This document shows, in pieces, positions 1-8,669 of a DNA stretch of 64,000 nt; position 1 is the stretch's first letter, and every line of letters begins with the position of its first letter. Where the stretch lies: contig NZ_CP009283.1 of assembly GCF_000758625.1 (NCBI RefSeq), positions 5,405,501 to 5,469,500 of the forward strand, read 5' to 3'. Both the position numbers and the translations under genes were made by a program. Origin of the DNA: Paenibacillus sp. FSL R7-0273. Lineage in GTDB: Bacteria; Bacillota; Bacilli; Paenibacillales; Paenibacillaceae. Below the pieces are notes generated by a model. It was not told the origin of the DNA. It worked only from the letters and a program-made list of their open reading frames with translations, and ran no database searches.

Positions 1-861
1 GTGGGCCGGCGGGCTGACATGATATTGCGGTCTGTGCCGGTCTGCAAGCAGGGGAGTACGGTCCAGCTTAATGTCGTCATATTCCACTTGCGGCCGGACA
101 CCGCCATGAGCAGTCAGCACCTCCCAGTAAGAAGCAGCCACTTCCTCACTGCTCAGGGCACGGCTATAAATCTTCAGCTCATCCATAAGACCGCTGAACA
201 TATGCAGGGTGAATACTTCTGCAAGCTTGCTGCTGTGATTGTTCCTGCCGATGAGCAGATCCGTATCTGCCGCTACTGCCAGTCTTGAACCGGCAGGTAT
301 CACCGCCGAAGCAATCTCGCTGCCGTTCAAATACAGCTTAAGCTCGCCTTCATCCCCATTGAACACGGCATTTACGTAAGACCACTCATTCTTGGGCAGC
401 TCACAGCCGTCCGGCGACCAGATTTCGGTCCATTCCCCGCCTGCAAGCCCAATTTGGAAGGACCAGGAGCCGTGACGGAACATGCCAAGCAGGTACCCCT
501 GCTTAGCATCCTTATTATGCCTGTTCACAATGGCGGCCAGCTTGCCCTCATGCCCCCACTCATAGGTTCTCGGGGCAATCCATACCCCGATGCTGAGGGC
601 CGTCAGAAATTCCGGCTCTCCACTACGAGCTTCTCCATGTACAGAATGATCAATATAGGTTGAGTAACCATCGAAGAGGAGACTGGTTCCTGCCACTCCC
701 TTCCTCCATGGCGGAGTACAAGGATCGGTAAACTCCGCATTATTAAACACGTAATGAACATCATCCACTGTATCAGTGACTTTCTCCAGCGCACCTGCTC
801 CGGCTCCTTCATCAAAAGCCCAATATCTCGTTAGTCCGCGGTCTCCCGCCGAGCTGCTCAT
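1..861 (-). CDS. LamG-domain GH32 glycosidase (levanase/fructosidase-like), 3' end cut by window
   Basis: The frame is open from ATG at 861 to the window edge (287 codons). It encodes about 265 residues of concanavalin/LamG-like beta-sandwich (GxxLxFDGYSTYIDHS, WSYVNAVFNGDEGELKLYLNG, GLMDELKIYSRALSSEEV patterns). The last visible residues, DRPQYHVSPPAH, match the usual beginning of a GH32 five-bladed propeller just before its W-N-D/E-P motif, so the catalytic domain should lie upstream of base 1 in window coordinates. There is no signal peptide, so a cytoplasmic enzyme acting on imported fructosyl sugars is inferred. The ATG overlaps the stop of the upstream kinase-GH32 gene by 4 bases (ATGA), which suggests translational coupling. 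The GH32 assignment rests on a short stretch; the LamG part is clearer. Confidence 0.75.
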   Translation of the reverse strand, partial: MSSSAGDRGLTRYWAFDEGAGAGALEKVTDTVDDVHYVFNNAEFTDPCTPPWRKGVAGTSLLFDGYSTYIDHSVHGEARSGEPEFLTALSIGVWIAPRTYEWGHEGKLAAIVNRHNKDAKQGYLLGMFRHGSWSFQIGLAGGEWTEIWSPDGCELPKNEWSYVNAVFNGDEGELKLYLNGSEIASAVIPAGSRLAVAADTDLLIGRNNHSSKLAEVFTLHMFSGLMDELKIYSRALSSEEVAASYWEVLTAHGGVRPQVEYDDIKLDRTPLLADRHRPQYHVSPPAH

Positions 862-3329
862 GCCTCATTCCTCCTTGTTGGCTGCCCTGTACTGACATAT
901 GGAATCTGAACAGCGTCCAGCTTGTGAATCTGCAGGGAGTTCACGACCACCTGCCCTGACTGCGCCCTTACCTCAATATGCTCAATCGGAGATTCAGGGA
1001 AGATCTGATCGGTCAGCACAACCAGGCCATTGTCCGCGTACACTTCAACCGCATTGCGGTCCAGCCAGATTTGCAGCTTGAGCTGCCCATTCACCGCAGC
1101 CAGGCTTGCACCATGCCGGCTTGCAAACGCAGGATGGAAATCAGTTACACCCGATTGGGAGCGGTCGGTGAACAGCCGCTTGTCAGCAGGGTCGTAACCG
1201 ATAATGATCTCGTCCTGTCCGGAGGATTTCAGGTGAATATAGATTCCATCCCCCGAACGAACATCCAGCTCTGCTTCAATCTCCAGCAGATTATAATGGG
1301 TCTGCTGTATGAAAGGAGTCTCAGGCGTAACCGTGACATCCTTCCAGCTCACGGATTCTTTGCGTAGCTGCCCGATTTCCCGGACAGGCATTTGGGTCAG
1401 CACGACGCTCCCTTCCTTGCTGGTCAAAGACAAGGCGCGGGGCAATGTCATTGCACCTCTCCAGGAACCGGTAGGGGTCTCGTTGGCATATTTCCAGTTG
1501 CTCATCCACCCGATGAGCACGCGGCGGCCGTCCTGCTCCGGAACATCCGACCAGGTAACGCCTGCATAGTTGTCTCTGCCATAATCCAGCCACAGGATAT
1601 GATCGGCCGGGTTGTCATTAACAAACGTCTTACCGTCGAATTCACCAATGAAGTATTGCGTGCGCGAGCCTTCCGGACAATCGGGATTGTCCCCGATGCT
1701 GATAATAAGCACCCATTTGGAACGGCCGCTGTCATCCACCGGCAGCTGAAACAGATCAGGACATTCCCAGACGCCGTCATGCGAGCCTTCTTCTTTGCCG
1801 AATTCACCCGTCAGCGACCAATCATGCAAATTGTCTGAAGCATAGAACCGGGCGTGGTCTCCCGCAACAATCGCCATAATCCACCGTTCACTTTGCGCAT
1901 GCCAGAATACCTTGGGATCCCGGAAGTCTACCAGCTCCTCCTCGGCAAGCACTGGATTACCATCATACTTCTGCCAGGTTTGACCTTCATCGCTGCTGTA
2001 GGCCAGACTCTGGCGCTGCCGCGGCTGGCCTGTCTCCGGATGGGTATCCGCATGCGTAAAGATCGCAACGAGTCCTCCCTGGGAATCTCCGAATAAACCG
2101 CTGCTATTATTCCAGTCCACTACACAGCAGCCCGAAAAAATCGCTCCATGCTCATCCGGGAAAAGCGCAACAGGCGCGTGCTCCCAGTGAACCAGGTCTT
2201 CACTTACGGCGTGGCCCCAGTGCATCGGCCCCCATTTATTACTGTAAGGATGATATTGATAGAATAGATGATAGCTTCCCTTGTAATAGACTAATCCGTT
2301 GGGATCATTCGCCCAGTTGTCGGGAGGTGAAAAGTGGAACCCGGGTCTGAACCGTTCGGCATTATCCAGCTGGCTGGACTCCATCAAGCGGTTAATCTCT
2401 TCTGTTGTCGGCATGGACCCGAGAGCCCCCTTTCGTGTTGTTACTAATGCTCCGCCGGCATTGGCGAAAGTCAGCATGCTGGTGATTTGCTGAGCGGTCA
2501 GCTCCTTCAGGGAGCCCCCGTTATCCAGAATCTTATATAACAGGCAGCCCAGAAAAGCATCTCCTGCTCCTGTCGTATCGATGGCCTTGACCTTAACCCC
2601 CGGCACATATCCATCCTGGCCGGCCAGACGATAATAGCAGCCTTTTTCCGCTAAAGTAACGACAATGAGTGTAATATCAAATTGCTGCTGAAGCGCAAGT
2701 GAACCTTTTACAATATCGTCTGTTCCCGTAATAAAAGAAAGCTCTTCTTCCGAAACCTTCAGGATATCGGCATAATTCAAACCCCAAAGTATGTGCTGTC
2801 TCGCTTCCTCTTTGCTCTCCCATAACGCAAACCGGATATTCGGATCAAACGACAGCAGTACTCCTGCTTCCTTAGCCTTAAGAACGGCCGTCCTGGTTGC
2901 TGTACGGGCAGGTTCATGAGTCATAGACAATGAGCCGTAATGCAGTGCCTTGCAGCTGTCAATCCGCTCCAGCGGAACATCCTTTGAATGCAGGAAGGTA
3001 TCCGCGCCCGGCTTCCGGAAGAAGCTGAAGGACCGGTCTCCCTGCTCATCAAGATGTACAAAGGCCAAAGTCGTACTTGCTTCGTCCGTTAGCGATACAC
3101 CTTCTACATCCACACCGCTGCTTAGCAGTGTACTCTGCAGTAAGGAGCCAAAGGAATCCGCCCCCACCTTGCTTACGAGTGCCGATCTTGCACCCAGACG
3201 GGACAACGCAGCGGCCACATTAGCCGGAGCTCCTCCAGGATTGCACTCAAACTGCTCATTCCCCGCGGCTGAACGGCCTGCCGGAGTAAAATCTATCAAT
3301 ACTTCTCCAATCGCGATAACATCTAGCAC
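858..3329 (-). CDS. Bifunctional PfkB fructokinase - GH32 sucrose(-6-phosphate) hydrolase fusion
   Basis: One 823-residue frame carries two complete enzymes. Residues 1-318 are a PfkB/ribokinase-family sugar kinase: GEVLIDF at the start, the GGAPAN substrate motif at 32-37, and DTTGAGD at 251-257 with the catalytic base D257. Residues about 328-815 are GH32: nucleophile D342 in WANDPNG (339-345), D471 in the FRDP motif, acid/base E522 in WECPD. The two are joined by only about ten residues. No signal peptide is present. The start is GTG at 3329 behind AGGTGGGGAG. The inferred role is to hydrolyse imported sucrose or short fructans and phosphorylate the released fructose. It lies in an operon with an ABC importer and is coupled to a second GH32 gene. 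The preferred substrate (sucrose, sucrose-6-P or kestose-like sugars) cannot be read from sequence. Confidence 0.92.
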   Translation of the reverse strand: MLDVIAIGEVLIDFTPAGRSAAGNEQFECNPGGAPANVAAALSRLGARSALVSKVGADSFGSLLQSTLLSSGVDVEGVSLTDEASTTLAFVHLDEQGDRSFSFFRKPGADTFLHSKDVPLERIDSCKALHYGSLSMTHEPARTATRTAVLKAKEAGVLLSFDPNIRFALWESKEEARQHILWGLNYADILKVSEEELSFITGTDDIVKGSLALQQQFDITLIVVTLAEKGCYYRLAGQDGYVPGVKVKAIDTTGAGDAFLGCLLYKILDNGGSLKELTAQQITSMLTFANAGGALVTTRKGALGSMPTTEEINRLMESSQLDNAERFRPGFHFSPPDNWANDPNGLVYYKGSYHLFYQYHPYSNKWGPMHWGHAVSEDLVHWEHAPVALFPDEHGAIFSGCCVVDWNNSSGLFGDSQGGLVAIFTHADTHPETGQPRQRQSLAYSSDEGQTWQKYDGNPVLAEEELVDFRDPKVFWHAQSERWIMAIVAGDHARFYASDNLHDWSLTGEFGKEEGSHDGVWECPDLFQLPVDDSGRSKWVLIISIGDNPDCPEGSRTQYFIGEFDGKTFVNDNPADHILWLDYGRDNYAGVTWSDVPEQDGRRVLIGWMSNWKYANETPTGSWRGAMTLPRALSLTSKEGSVVLTQMPVREIGQLRKESVSWKDVTVTPETPFIQQTHYNLLEIEAELDVRSGDGIYIHLKSSGQDEIIIGYDPADKRLFTDRSQSGVTDFHPAFASRHGASLAAVNGQLKLQIWLDRNAVEVYADNGLVVLTDQIFPESPIEHIEVRAQSGQVVVNSLQIHKLDAVQIPYVSTGQPTRRNEA

Positions 3330-3358
3330 AGCTTCTCCCCACCTAACCCTCTATTTAT

Positions 3359-4984
3359 TTATTGTTTTAGATTTGCATTGTAGCGGTCCAGTCCGGTCTG
3401 GTAGATTTCCATCAATTCATTCAGGCCCATCTTTTCCAGTGTCTTGATATAGTTGTCCCAAGCCTCATCTGCGCCGCCGTCTACAATGAATTTTCCTCTT
3501 TGTGTATTTACATACTTGATCAGTTCCGGCTCAATTTTGTTGATGGTATCCAGCTCCTCCGGCTCAAAGAAGATGCCCGGATAGTTTTCCTTTTCCATAT
3601 AAGGATTGTAGTATTTCGCCAGGTCTTCAGCGCGCTGCTGGGCGCGGGGCTCCATATCTACCACTTTTCCGAAGTCATCGAAGGTAATGACGCCAGGCGC
3701 GCCGGATCCCGGAGCAACCTTTTGGCGGAATTCACCTGCAGACGCTCCCTCAGGCAGCGGCAGATTCACGAGCTTACCGTTATCGTCCTTCTTGTATACG
3801 ACATCCAGCGGGCCCCAGTGGATTTGAGCGGCCATGTAAGGTTCATACTGCTGGTCGATCCAGCGCATGGTGATTTCCGGATTGCTGTTCTCTTTGGTAA
3901 TGACAAAGGACCCGCGTCCCGGCCCGCCGCCATTGGCGCGTCCAATCGTCTGCTCTCCATCCGCGCCTTTAAGCGGTGACAGCAGAACATAATCCTTGGC
4001 ACGTTCGGTACCGACAACCTCCTCTACTTCCCACCAGACGTAGGAGCCCAGCGTCTCATCTGTCGTTTTGCCTTTGGCCAGATACTGTGCTGCATCCTGA
4101 GTGAAGGATTCCGGATCGATCAGACCCTGCTTATACCATTTTTCATGAAAATAATTCAGAGCTTCCTTGTATTCAGGCTGAGTTGCCGTAAAAATAACTT
4201 TACCGTCCCGGACGACACGGTGCTCCAGGTTATCCGGAAGTCCAAAGGCACCGAAAAGTCCGGCGATATCCATACACCACTGCATGTGCATAAAGCTAAG
4301 CGGAATTTCGTCCTGCTTGCCGTTGCCGTTCGGGTCCTGTGTTTTGAAGGCCAGCAGTGCTTCGGTGTATTCATCCAGCGTTTCCGGCACCTTCAGGCCC
4401 AGCTTATCCAGCCAGCTTTTATTGATAACGTGAAAGAAAGGGTTTGTTCCCAGGTTATTCTCTTCCCAGGAAGGCAGCCCGTAGATGTGCCCGTCTGGTG
4501 CAGTAATGGATGATTTGATATCAGGACGGCGGTCCAGAAGCGCTTTCAAATTAGGGGCATATTGCTCAATTAAATCCTCCAGCGGAATCAGGGTTCCGTC
4601 TTCACCGTAATTGATCAGCTCATAGTCGGTAAATCCGGCCGCATAAAAGGCATCCGGCAAGTCGCCGCTCGCCAGCAGCAGGTTTTTCTTCTCTGTATAG
4701 TCGGTATCAGGAATGTTCTCCCAGTTAATCTGCACGTTGGTTTCCTGCTCCAGCCGCTTGAAGATTTCCATCTCTGTAAACTCCGGGGCCAAAGCCGCCT
4801 TCGGGGCCACCATTCTTAAAGAGACTGCTTCATTTACAATAGGAAGACCGGTTGCATTGAAATTCGCTTCCTGATCCGGATTCTCGGCCTGATTCTCTGA
4901 CCCGTTTCCGTTACTTGAACACCCGCTCAGCGCAAACGCTCCGGCCAGCACCACAATCCCCGCATTTTTGAATAAAGACTTCAT
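3359..4984 (-). CDS. ABC transporter sugar-binding lipoprotein (LplA family)
   Basis: The product is a 541-residue extracellular solute-binding protein anchored to the outer face of the membrane. It has a lysine-containing n-region, a hydrophobic stretch and the lipobox LSGC with lipidated C22. Length and pattern (large N-terminal lobe, YKEALNYFHEKWYKQGLIDPE, C-terminal helix) fit the LplA/YtcQ-type family-1 binding proteins of Paenibacillus, which bind oligosaccharides. It lies between the two permease genes and the kinase-GH32 fusion, so the ligand is probably a fructose-containing oligosaccharide; that is inferred from context only. The gap to the upstream permease (about 105 bases) is the largest inside the operon. 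A ribosome binding site AGGGAGG is present in front of ATG 4984. Confidence 0.93.
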   Translation of the reverse strand: MKSLFKNAGIVVLAGAFALSGCSSNGNGSENQAENPDQEANFNATGLPIVNEAVSLRMVAPKAALAPEFTEMEIFKRLEQETNVQINWENIPDTDYTEKKNLLLASGDLPDAFYAAGFTDYELINYGEDGTLIPLEDLIEQYAPNLKALLDRRPDIKSSITAPDGHIYGLPSWEENNLGTNPFFHVINKSWLDKLGLKVPETLDEYTEALLAFKTQDPNGNGKQDEIPLSFMHMQWCMDIAGLFGAFGLPDNLEHRVVRDGKVIFTATQPEYKEALNYFHEKWYKQGLIDPESFTQDAAQYLAKGKTTDETLGSYVWWEVEEVVGTERAKDYVLLSPLKGADGEQTIGRANGGGPGRGSFVITKENSNPEITMRWIDQQYEPYMAAQIHWGPLDVVYKKDDNGKLVNLPLPEGASAGEFRQKVAPGSGAPGVITFDDFGKVVDMEPRAQQRAEDLAKYYNPYMEKENYPGIFFEPEELDTINKIEPELIKYVNTQRGKFIVDGGADEAWDNYIKTLEKMGLNELMEIYQTGLDRYNANLKQ

Positions 4985-5089
4985 TATCCATAACCTCCCT
5001 TTTGTTCATCACACCTGTTAACTGTTGCACTGCTATTTTTGGCCTGAATACGGCGGGACATCCCCCCTCTCAAGTACCTGAAATGAGAA

Positions 5090-5986
5090 TCAGCCCTTGA
5101 TAGAACCGATCATTACGCCTTTGACAAAATACTTTTGCAGGAACGGATACAAAATCAGCAGCGGCAGACTGGATACCATGATGACCCCGTATTTAATCAG
5201 CTCAGTTACGCGCATTTTGGCTGCATAGGATTCCACATCGATCATCATCCCTGAATTGACCTGATTCTGGACAAGAATGTTGCGGAGCACCAATTGCAGC
5301 GGGTACTTGCTCTCATCATTCAGGTAGATCAAGGCGTCGAAGAAACCGTTCCAGAAGCCGACCACATGATACAGCACCATTACCGCCAGTATGGACTTGG
5401 ACAAGGGAAGGACAATGCTCCAGAAAAATCTGGTGTTCGAGCATCCGTCAATTGAGGCCGCTTCCCACATCTCATCCGGTATGGAGGACTGGAAAAAGGT
5501 TCTGACAATGATGACGTTAAATACACCGCCTGCCCCGGGAATGACCAGTGCCCACATCGTATTCAGCATGTGCAAATCTTTTATCAGCAGGTAGGTCGGA
5601 ATCAGCCCGCCGCTGAAGAACATCGTAACCAGCAAAAACCACATAATGACCGACTTCCCGGCCAGATCCTTACGGGCCAGCGGATACGCTGCAAAAACCG
5701 TCACGGCTACTCCAATTAAGGTTCCCAGAGTCGCGTACAGAATTGAATTCCCATACCCAATCCAGATGGAGGAGTCACTGAATATCCGCTCATAGCCGTC
5801 CAGCGTGAAGCCTTTCGGAAACAGCCAGACCTCACCGGAGTAGATATAATTGGGATCGCTAAATGAGGCAGCCAGCACAAAGTACAGCGGGTATAGCACG
5901 AGCAGCATAATGAGGGTCAGCAAAATATAGTTAATGATGTCAAACCATGCGTCCCCTCTGCTTTTTCGCTTCATTAATAGGTTCAT
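5090..5986 (-). CDS. Carbohydrate ABC transporter permease (LplC/YtcP family)
   Basis: The product is a 298-residue inner-membrane protein with about six hydrophobic segments. It carries the EAA loop that contacts the ATPase (EAASIDGCSNTRFFWSIVLPLSKS region, near residue 190) and the C-terminal ending typical of LplC-type permeases (KGVMIGSIKG). It should pair with the permease encoded 14 bases upstream to form the channel. No ATP-binding subunit is encoded nearby; in Bacillales such importers usually borrow a shared MsmX-type ATPase, which would lie elsewhere. AGGAGG precedes ATG 5986. Confidence 0.93.
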   Translation of the reverse strand: MNLLMKRKSRGDAWFDIINYILLTLIMLLVLYPLYFVLAASFSDPNYIYSGEVWLFPKGFTLDGYERIFSDSSIWIGYGNSILYATLGTLIGVAVTVFAAYPLARKDLAGKSVIMWFLLVTMFFSGGLIPTYLLIKDLHMLNTMWALVIPGAGGVFNVIIVRTFFQSSIPDEMWEAASIDGCSNTRFFWSIVLPLSKSILAVMVLYHVVGFWNGFFDALIYLNDESKYPLQLVLRNILVQNQVNSGMMIDVESYAAKMRVTELIKYGVIMVSSLPLLILYPFLQKYFVKGVMIGSIKG

Positions 5987-5999
5987 GATTGTTTCCTCC

Positions 6000-6950
6000 T
6001 TACCACAGGCTGGTTTCTGTCATCTTTTTGGCGATCCGGTTTACGGTGAAAATCAGGATGATATTAATCAGGGAGTTGAACAGGCCGACTGCCGTAGAAA
6101 AGCTGTACTGGGCCTTCTGAATCCCCATTTCATAGACATAGGTCGGGATAATATTGGAGGTGGCATAGTTCAGATCACTTTGCATCAGAAATGCTTTTTC
6201 AAAACCGATGCTCATAATATTGCCAAGTGCGAGAATCAGCAGAATAACAATCGTCGGCAAAATGCTCGGAATATCCACGTACCACACGCGCTTCCATTTG
6301 CTCGCCCCGTCCATGATAGCCGCTTCATGCAGCTCGGGATTGACTCCCGCAAGCGCAGCTAGGTAGATAATTGTGGCGAAGCCTGTCTCCTGCCAGATGC
6401 CTGAGAGGATATACAGCGGACGAAACCAGCCTTCATCAGCCATAAAGAGGATGGGCTGCCCGCCAAACGCGGTAATCAGGTGGTTAACAAGACCGCTGTT
6501 GGGCGATAAAAACACATTAAGCATCCCGACAAGCACAACGGTCGAAATAAAGTGCGGCGCATAAATTACAGTCTGGACAAATTTCTTATAGGACTTGCCA
6601 AGCATCTGATTGAGCATAATAGCGATGATGATGGGCGCCGGGAAGCCGAACAACAGTGAAAGAAAACTGAGGGAGAGCGTATTACCGATGATGGTCCAGA
6701 AATTATAAGCATCGAAAAAATCCTTAAAGTGCTGGAAGCCTACCCATTCACTCCCCCAGATCCCCTGGCTCGGCGAGAAATCCTTAAACGCAATTTGCAC
6801 CCCGTACATCGGATAGTATTTGAATACGAGATACAGAATAATGATCGGCAGCAAAAACAGGTACAGCTCATAGTCGCGCTTGAACCGGCTCCATCTTTTG
6901 CGGCCCGGTTTGATCATGGAGGGATCTGCCGTACTGGTTCTTGAATTCAC
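6000..6950 (-). CDS. Carbohydrate ABC transporter permease (LplB/YteP family)
   Basis: The product is a 316-residue membrane permease with a charged N-terminus (KPGRKRWSRFKRDYELYLF), the family motif FKYYPMYGVQIAFKDFSP after the first membrane segment, and the EAA loop HEAAIMDGASKWKRVWYVDIP. The start is placed at GTG 6950, eight bases behind AAAGGGAG. A longer reading frame runs upstream to 7073, but it would translate straight through two operator palindromes and the promoter, so that extension is rejected. It is the first gene of the sugar operon after the regulator; the regulator gene itself has its own promoter about 1.1 kb further upstream. Confidence 0.92.
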   Translation of the reverse strand: MNSRTSTADPSMIKPGRKRWSRFKRDYELYLFLLPIIILYLVFKYYPMYGVQIAFKDFSPSQGIWGSEWVGFQHFKDFFDAYNFWTIIGNTLSLSFLSLLFGFPAPIIIAIMLNQMLGKSYKKFVQTVIYAPHFISTVVLVGMLNVFLSPNSGLVNHLITAFGGQPILFMADEGWFRPLYILSGIWQETGFATIIYLAALAGVNPELHEAAIMDGASKWKRVWYVDIPSILPTIVILLILALGNIMSIGFEKAFLMQSDLNYATSNIIPTYVYEMGIQKAQYSFSTAVGLFNSLINIILIFTVNRIAKKMTETSLW

Positions 6951-6971
6951 GCTTATACTCCCTTTCAATGT

Positions 6972-7043
6972 AAAATAAACAGTCTTTTGAAACGTTTCCA
7001 ATTTGGGATAAAAAATATATTCTCGAACTTGAAACGTTTCCAA
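6972..7043 (-). promoter_or_regulatory. Sugar-operon promoters with two LacI-type operators
   Basis: Two identical palindromes GAAACGTTTC lie at 6989-6998 and 7031-7040, 42 bp apart centre to centre, which is four helical turns. Each is embedded in TTGAAACGTTTCCAA (plus-strand reading). On the minus strand each overlaps a possible -35: TTGGAA (6996-7001) with TATTTT (6972-6977) at 18-bp spacing, and TTGGAA (7038-7043) with TATATT (7014-7019), also at 18 bp. A repressor bound here would block initiation directly. The same palindrome occurs twice before the adjacent LacI-family gene. Confidence 0.75.
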
Positions 7044-7112
7044 TTTTGAAAAGAAAAACGCCAGTCGGTGCATCCATACGGATATGCTGATGTTTCTCTG
7101 ACCTGCAGGAGA

Positions 7113-8081
7113 TCATGTAGTCTCGCCTTGCCTGAACACGACAGGTATACGGTACACCTGCTTATCCAGCGGAATGCCTTCGATCTTGTCATATAGCAGT
7201 CTGATCGTCATGCGCGCCATTTCTTCCACCGGCTGCCTGATGGTAGACAGAATAGGATGAAAATACGGACTGTCCTGGATGCCGTCATAGCCGATAACCT
7301 TCACATCCTCAGGAACCCGGATACCCTGGTTGCTGGCCTGATCGATATAACAGGCGGCAAGCATATCGGTAATGGCAAAAATGCCATCTGCATCGCCGTG
7401 GTTATGCAGAAATTCGTTAATAAAGGCCTGGTTGTCCACGATGGGGTCCGGCTTCTCGTAGATTACGTAATCGACGCCCAAAGCCTGCGCCTCATGGATG
7501 AAGCCCTCTCTCCGGTTCATGGTCTCACTGAACACAGAGGTGACGCTCCCCATAAAAGCCGGCTTCCTGGCTCCCGCCTTCACAAGCTCCCTTAAGGCAA
7601 GACGCCCTCCCTCATAATTATCCGAAGTGACGCAGGTGATCTTCTTGTTAAAGTGCCGGTCAATGCTTACGATCGGAATATCATTGCTCACATTATTCTC
7701 GATATCGTTGTAAGTTATGCCAACAATTCCAGCCACCTTGTTCTGCCGCAGCATATCGAGATAATACAGCTCCTTCTCGGGCTTGCCGCCGCTGTTGCAC
7801 AGCATCAGCTTATAGCCTTCCCGGTCCAGCTCATCCTCAATGTAATACGCCAGCTCAGAAAAGAAAGGATTCCAGATACTCGGCAGCAATAAGGCGACCA
7901 TCCTGGACCTCTGCATTTTAAAATTACGGGCCACTTCATTCGGGAAATAATTCAGTTCCTGTATGGCTGCTTCTACCTTTTGGCGTGTCTTCGGTTTGAC
8001 GGCGCCAGAGTTGTTAATGACTCTGGACACGGTACCTACTGCAACGCCGGCTAGGTTGGCTACATCTTTAATGCTTGTCAT
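7113..8081 (-). CDS. LacI-family transcriptional regulator of the sugar operon
   Basis: The 322-residue protein has an N-terminal helix-turn-helix with the LacI signature (IKDVANLAGVAVGTVSRVIN, residues 4-23) and hinge region, followed by a two-lobe sugar-binding domain of the PBP1 type (RSRMVALLLPSIWNPFFSELA; VIGYDGIQDSPYFHPILSTIRQP). It probably represses the downstream transporter and glycosidase genes until a fructosyl sugar or fructose phosphate binds. Both its own promoter and the operon promoter contain the same GAAACGTTTC palindrome. The start ATG 8081 follows GGAGGTG. The gene ends about 160 bases before the permease start, leaving the second promoter region in between. Confidence 0.93.
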   Translation of the reverse strand: MTSIKDVANLAGVAVGTVSRVINNSGAVKPKTRQKVEAAIQELNYFPNEVARNFKMQRSRMVALLLPSIWNPFFSELAYYIEDELDREGYKLMLCNSGGKPEKELYYLDMLRQNKVAGIVGITYNDIENNVSNDIPIVSIDRHFNKKITCVTSDNYEGGRLALRELVKAGARKPAFMGSVTSVFSETMNRREGFIHEAQALGVDYVIYEKPDPIVDNQAFINEFLHNHGDADGIFAITDMLAACYIDQASNQGIRVPEDVKVIGYDGIQDSPYFHPILSTIRQPVEEMARMTIRLLYDKIEGIPLDKQVYRIPVVFRQGETT

Positions 8082-8110
8082 TTAACACCTCCGACTCTCT
8101 TCTGAAAATT

Positions 8111-8163
8111 ATAATAGCACCAAAGTGGAAACGTTTCAATAGTTAATTTGGAAACGTTTCAAA
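8111..8163 (-). promoter_or_regulatory. Autoregulated promoter of the LacI-type gene, two operators
   Basis: GAAACGTTTC occurs at 8128-8137 and 8151-8160. On the minus strand TTGAAA (8134-8139) and TATTAT (8111-8116) are 17 bp apart, so the nearer operator covers the -35 box. The second operator lies 23 bp further upstream, about two helical turns. Autorepression is inferred. Confidence 0.65.
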
Positions 8164-8341
8164 ATTAGCAAGCAGGTACGTATGTTTAGTTATATAGGGC
8201 TTGGGTGAAGAAGTTCATTGCTCGAGGTAAGCTTAGGGTGGAGTATGATTGGATGAGGGAGGCCGCGCTGAAAGATTAGGATTGTGCTGGAGGAGGATAA
8301 AATGAGCAAGTCATATCTATGCATACGTACTATAGAAAAAC

Positions 8342-8370
8342 AAAAAAACCTTGATTTCTCAAGGTTTTCA
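8342..8370 (-). terminator. Terminator of tRNA-Leu
   Basis: On the minus strand AAAACCTTGA-loop-TCAAGG is followed by a run of seven T, seven bases after the tRNA end. The stem is about 10 bp including A-T pairs. It can also act in the other direction. Confidence 0.8.
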
Positions 8371-8376
8371 CTGTAG

Positions 8377-8462
8377 TGCCGAGGACGGGGGTCGAACCCG
8401 TACGGTACTCACGTACCGCAGGATTTTAAGTCCTGTGCGTCTGCCTGTTCCGCCACCCCGGC
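8377..8462 (-). tRNA. tRNA-Leu (anticodon UAA)
   Basis: The minus strand gives an 86-base class II tRNA with a long variable arm. The acceptor stem GCCGGGG pairs with CCTCGGC (one G-U pair) and the anticodon arm is CAGGA-CTTAAAA-TCCTG with anticodon TAA. The variable arm CGGTACGTGAGTACCG and T arm ACGGG-TTCGACC-CCCGT are present, with discriminator A. The 3' CCA is not encoded. It stands alone with its own terminator. Confidence 0.95.
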
Positions 8463-8493
8463 ATATAATGTGCGTTGTAACGCGACAAGTAAT

Positions 8494-8522
8494 ATCTTAT
8501 CACGTATCTACTGGATACGCAA
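8494..8522 (-). promoter_or_regulatory. Probable promoter of tRNA-Leu
   Basis: On the minus strand TTGCGT (8517-8522) and TAAGAT (8494-8499) are separated by 17 bp, about 32 bases before the tRNA 5' end. This fits a sigma-A promoter but was only found by eye. Confidence 0.45.
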
Positions 8523-8669
8523 TCTATATTTCCAATATTTCTTCTTGTACCTTAAGTAAGAATAGTGTCGAATAAATGGGTAGGGCTTGTTCTATAAAGT
8601 AACCTCTGCAATTGCACAGTGACGTTGCCCCTTTACACGAACAGCACACTACAGAGCAATGTTACTTTT

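Noticed and set aside
6951..7073. N-terminal extension of the LplB-type permease to ATG 7073
   Set aside because: The extension translates two operator palindromes (giving a duplicated LETFQ) and the promoter; GTG 6950 has a good ribosome binding site and the family's N-terminus.
6989..8160. CcpA cre sites
   Set aside because: The cre consensus has one extra base between the A run and CG; GAAACGTTTC is an even palindrome and does not fit.
8302..8376. 24-codon plus-strand ORF behind a perfect GGAGGAGG
   Set aside because: It runs through the tRNA-Leu terminator hairpin and stops at the tRNA end. The peptide MSKSYLCIRTIEKQKNLDFS has no recognisable features; it may be the broken 5' end of a lost gene.
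8351..8575. 74-codon plus-strand frame across tRNA-Leu
   Set aside because: It is antisense to a clear tRNA and has no ribosome binding site.
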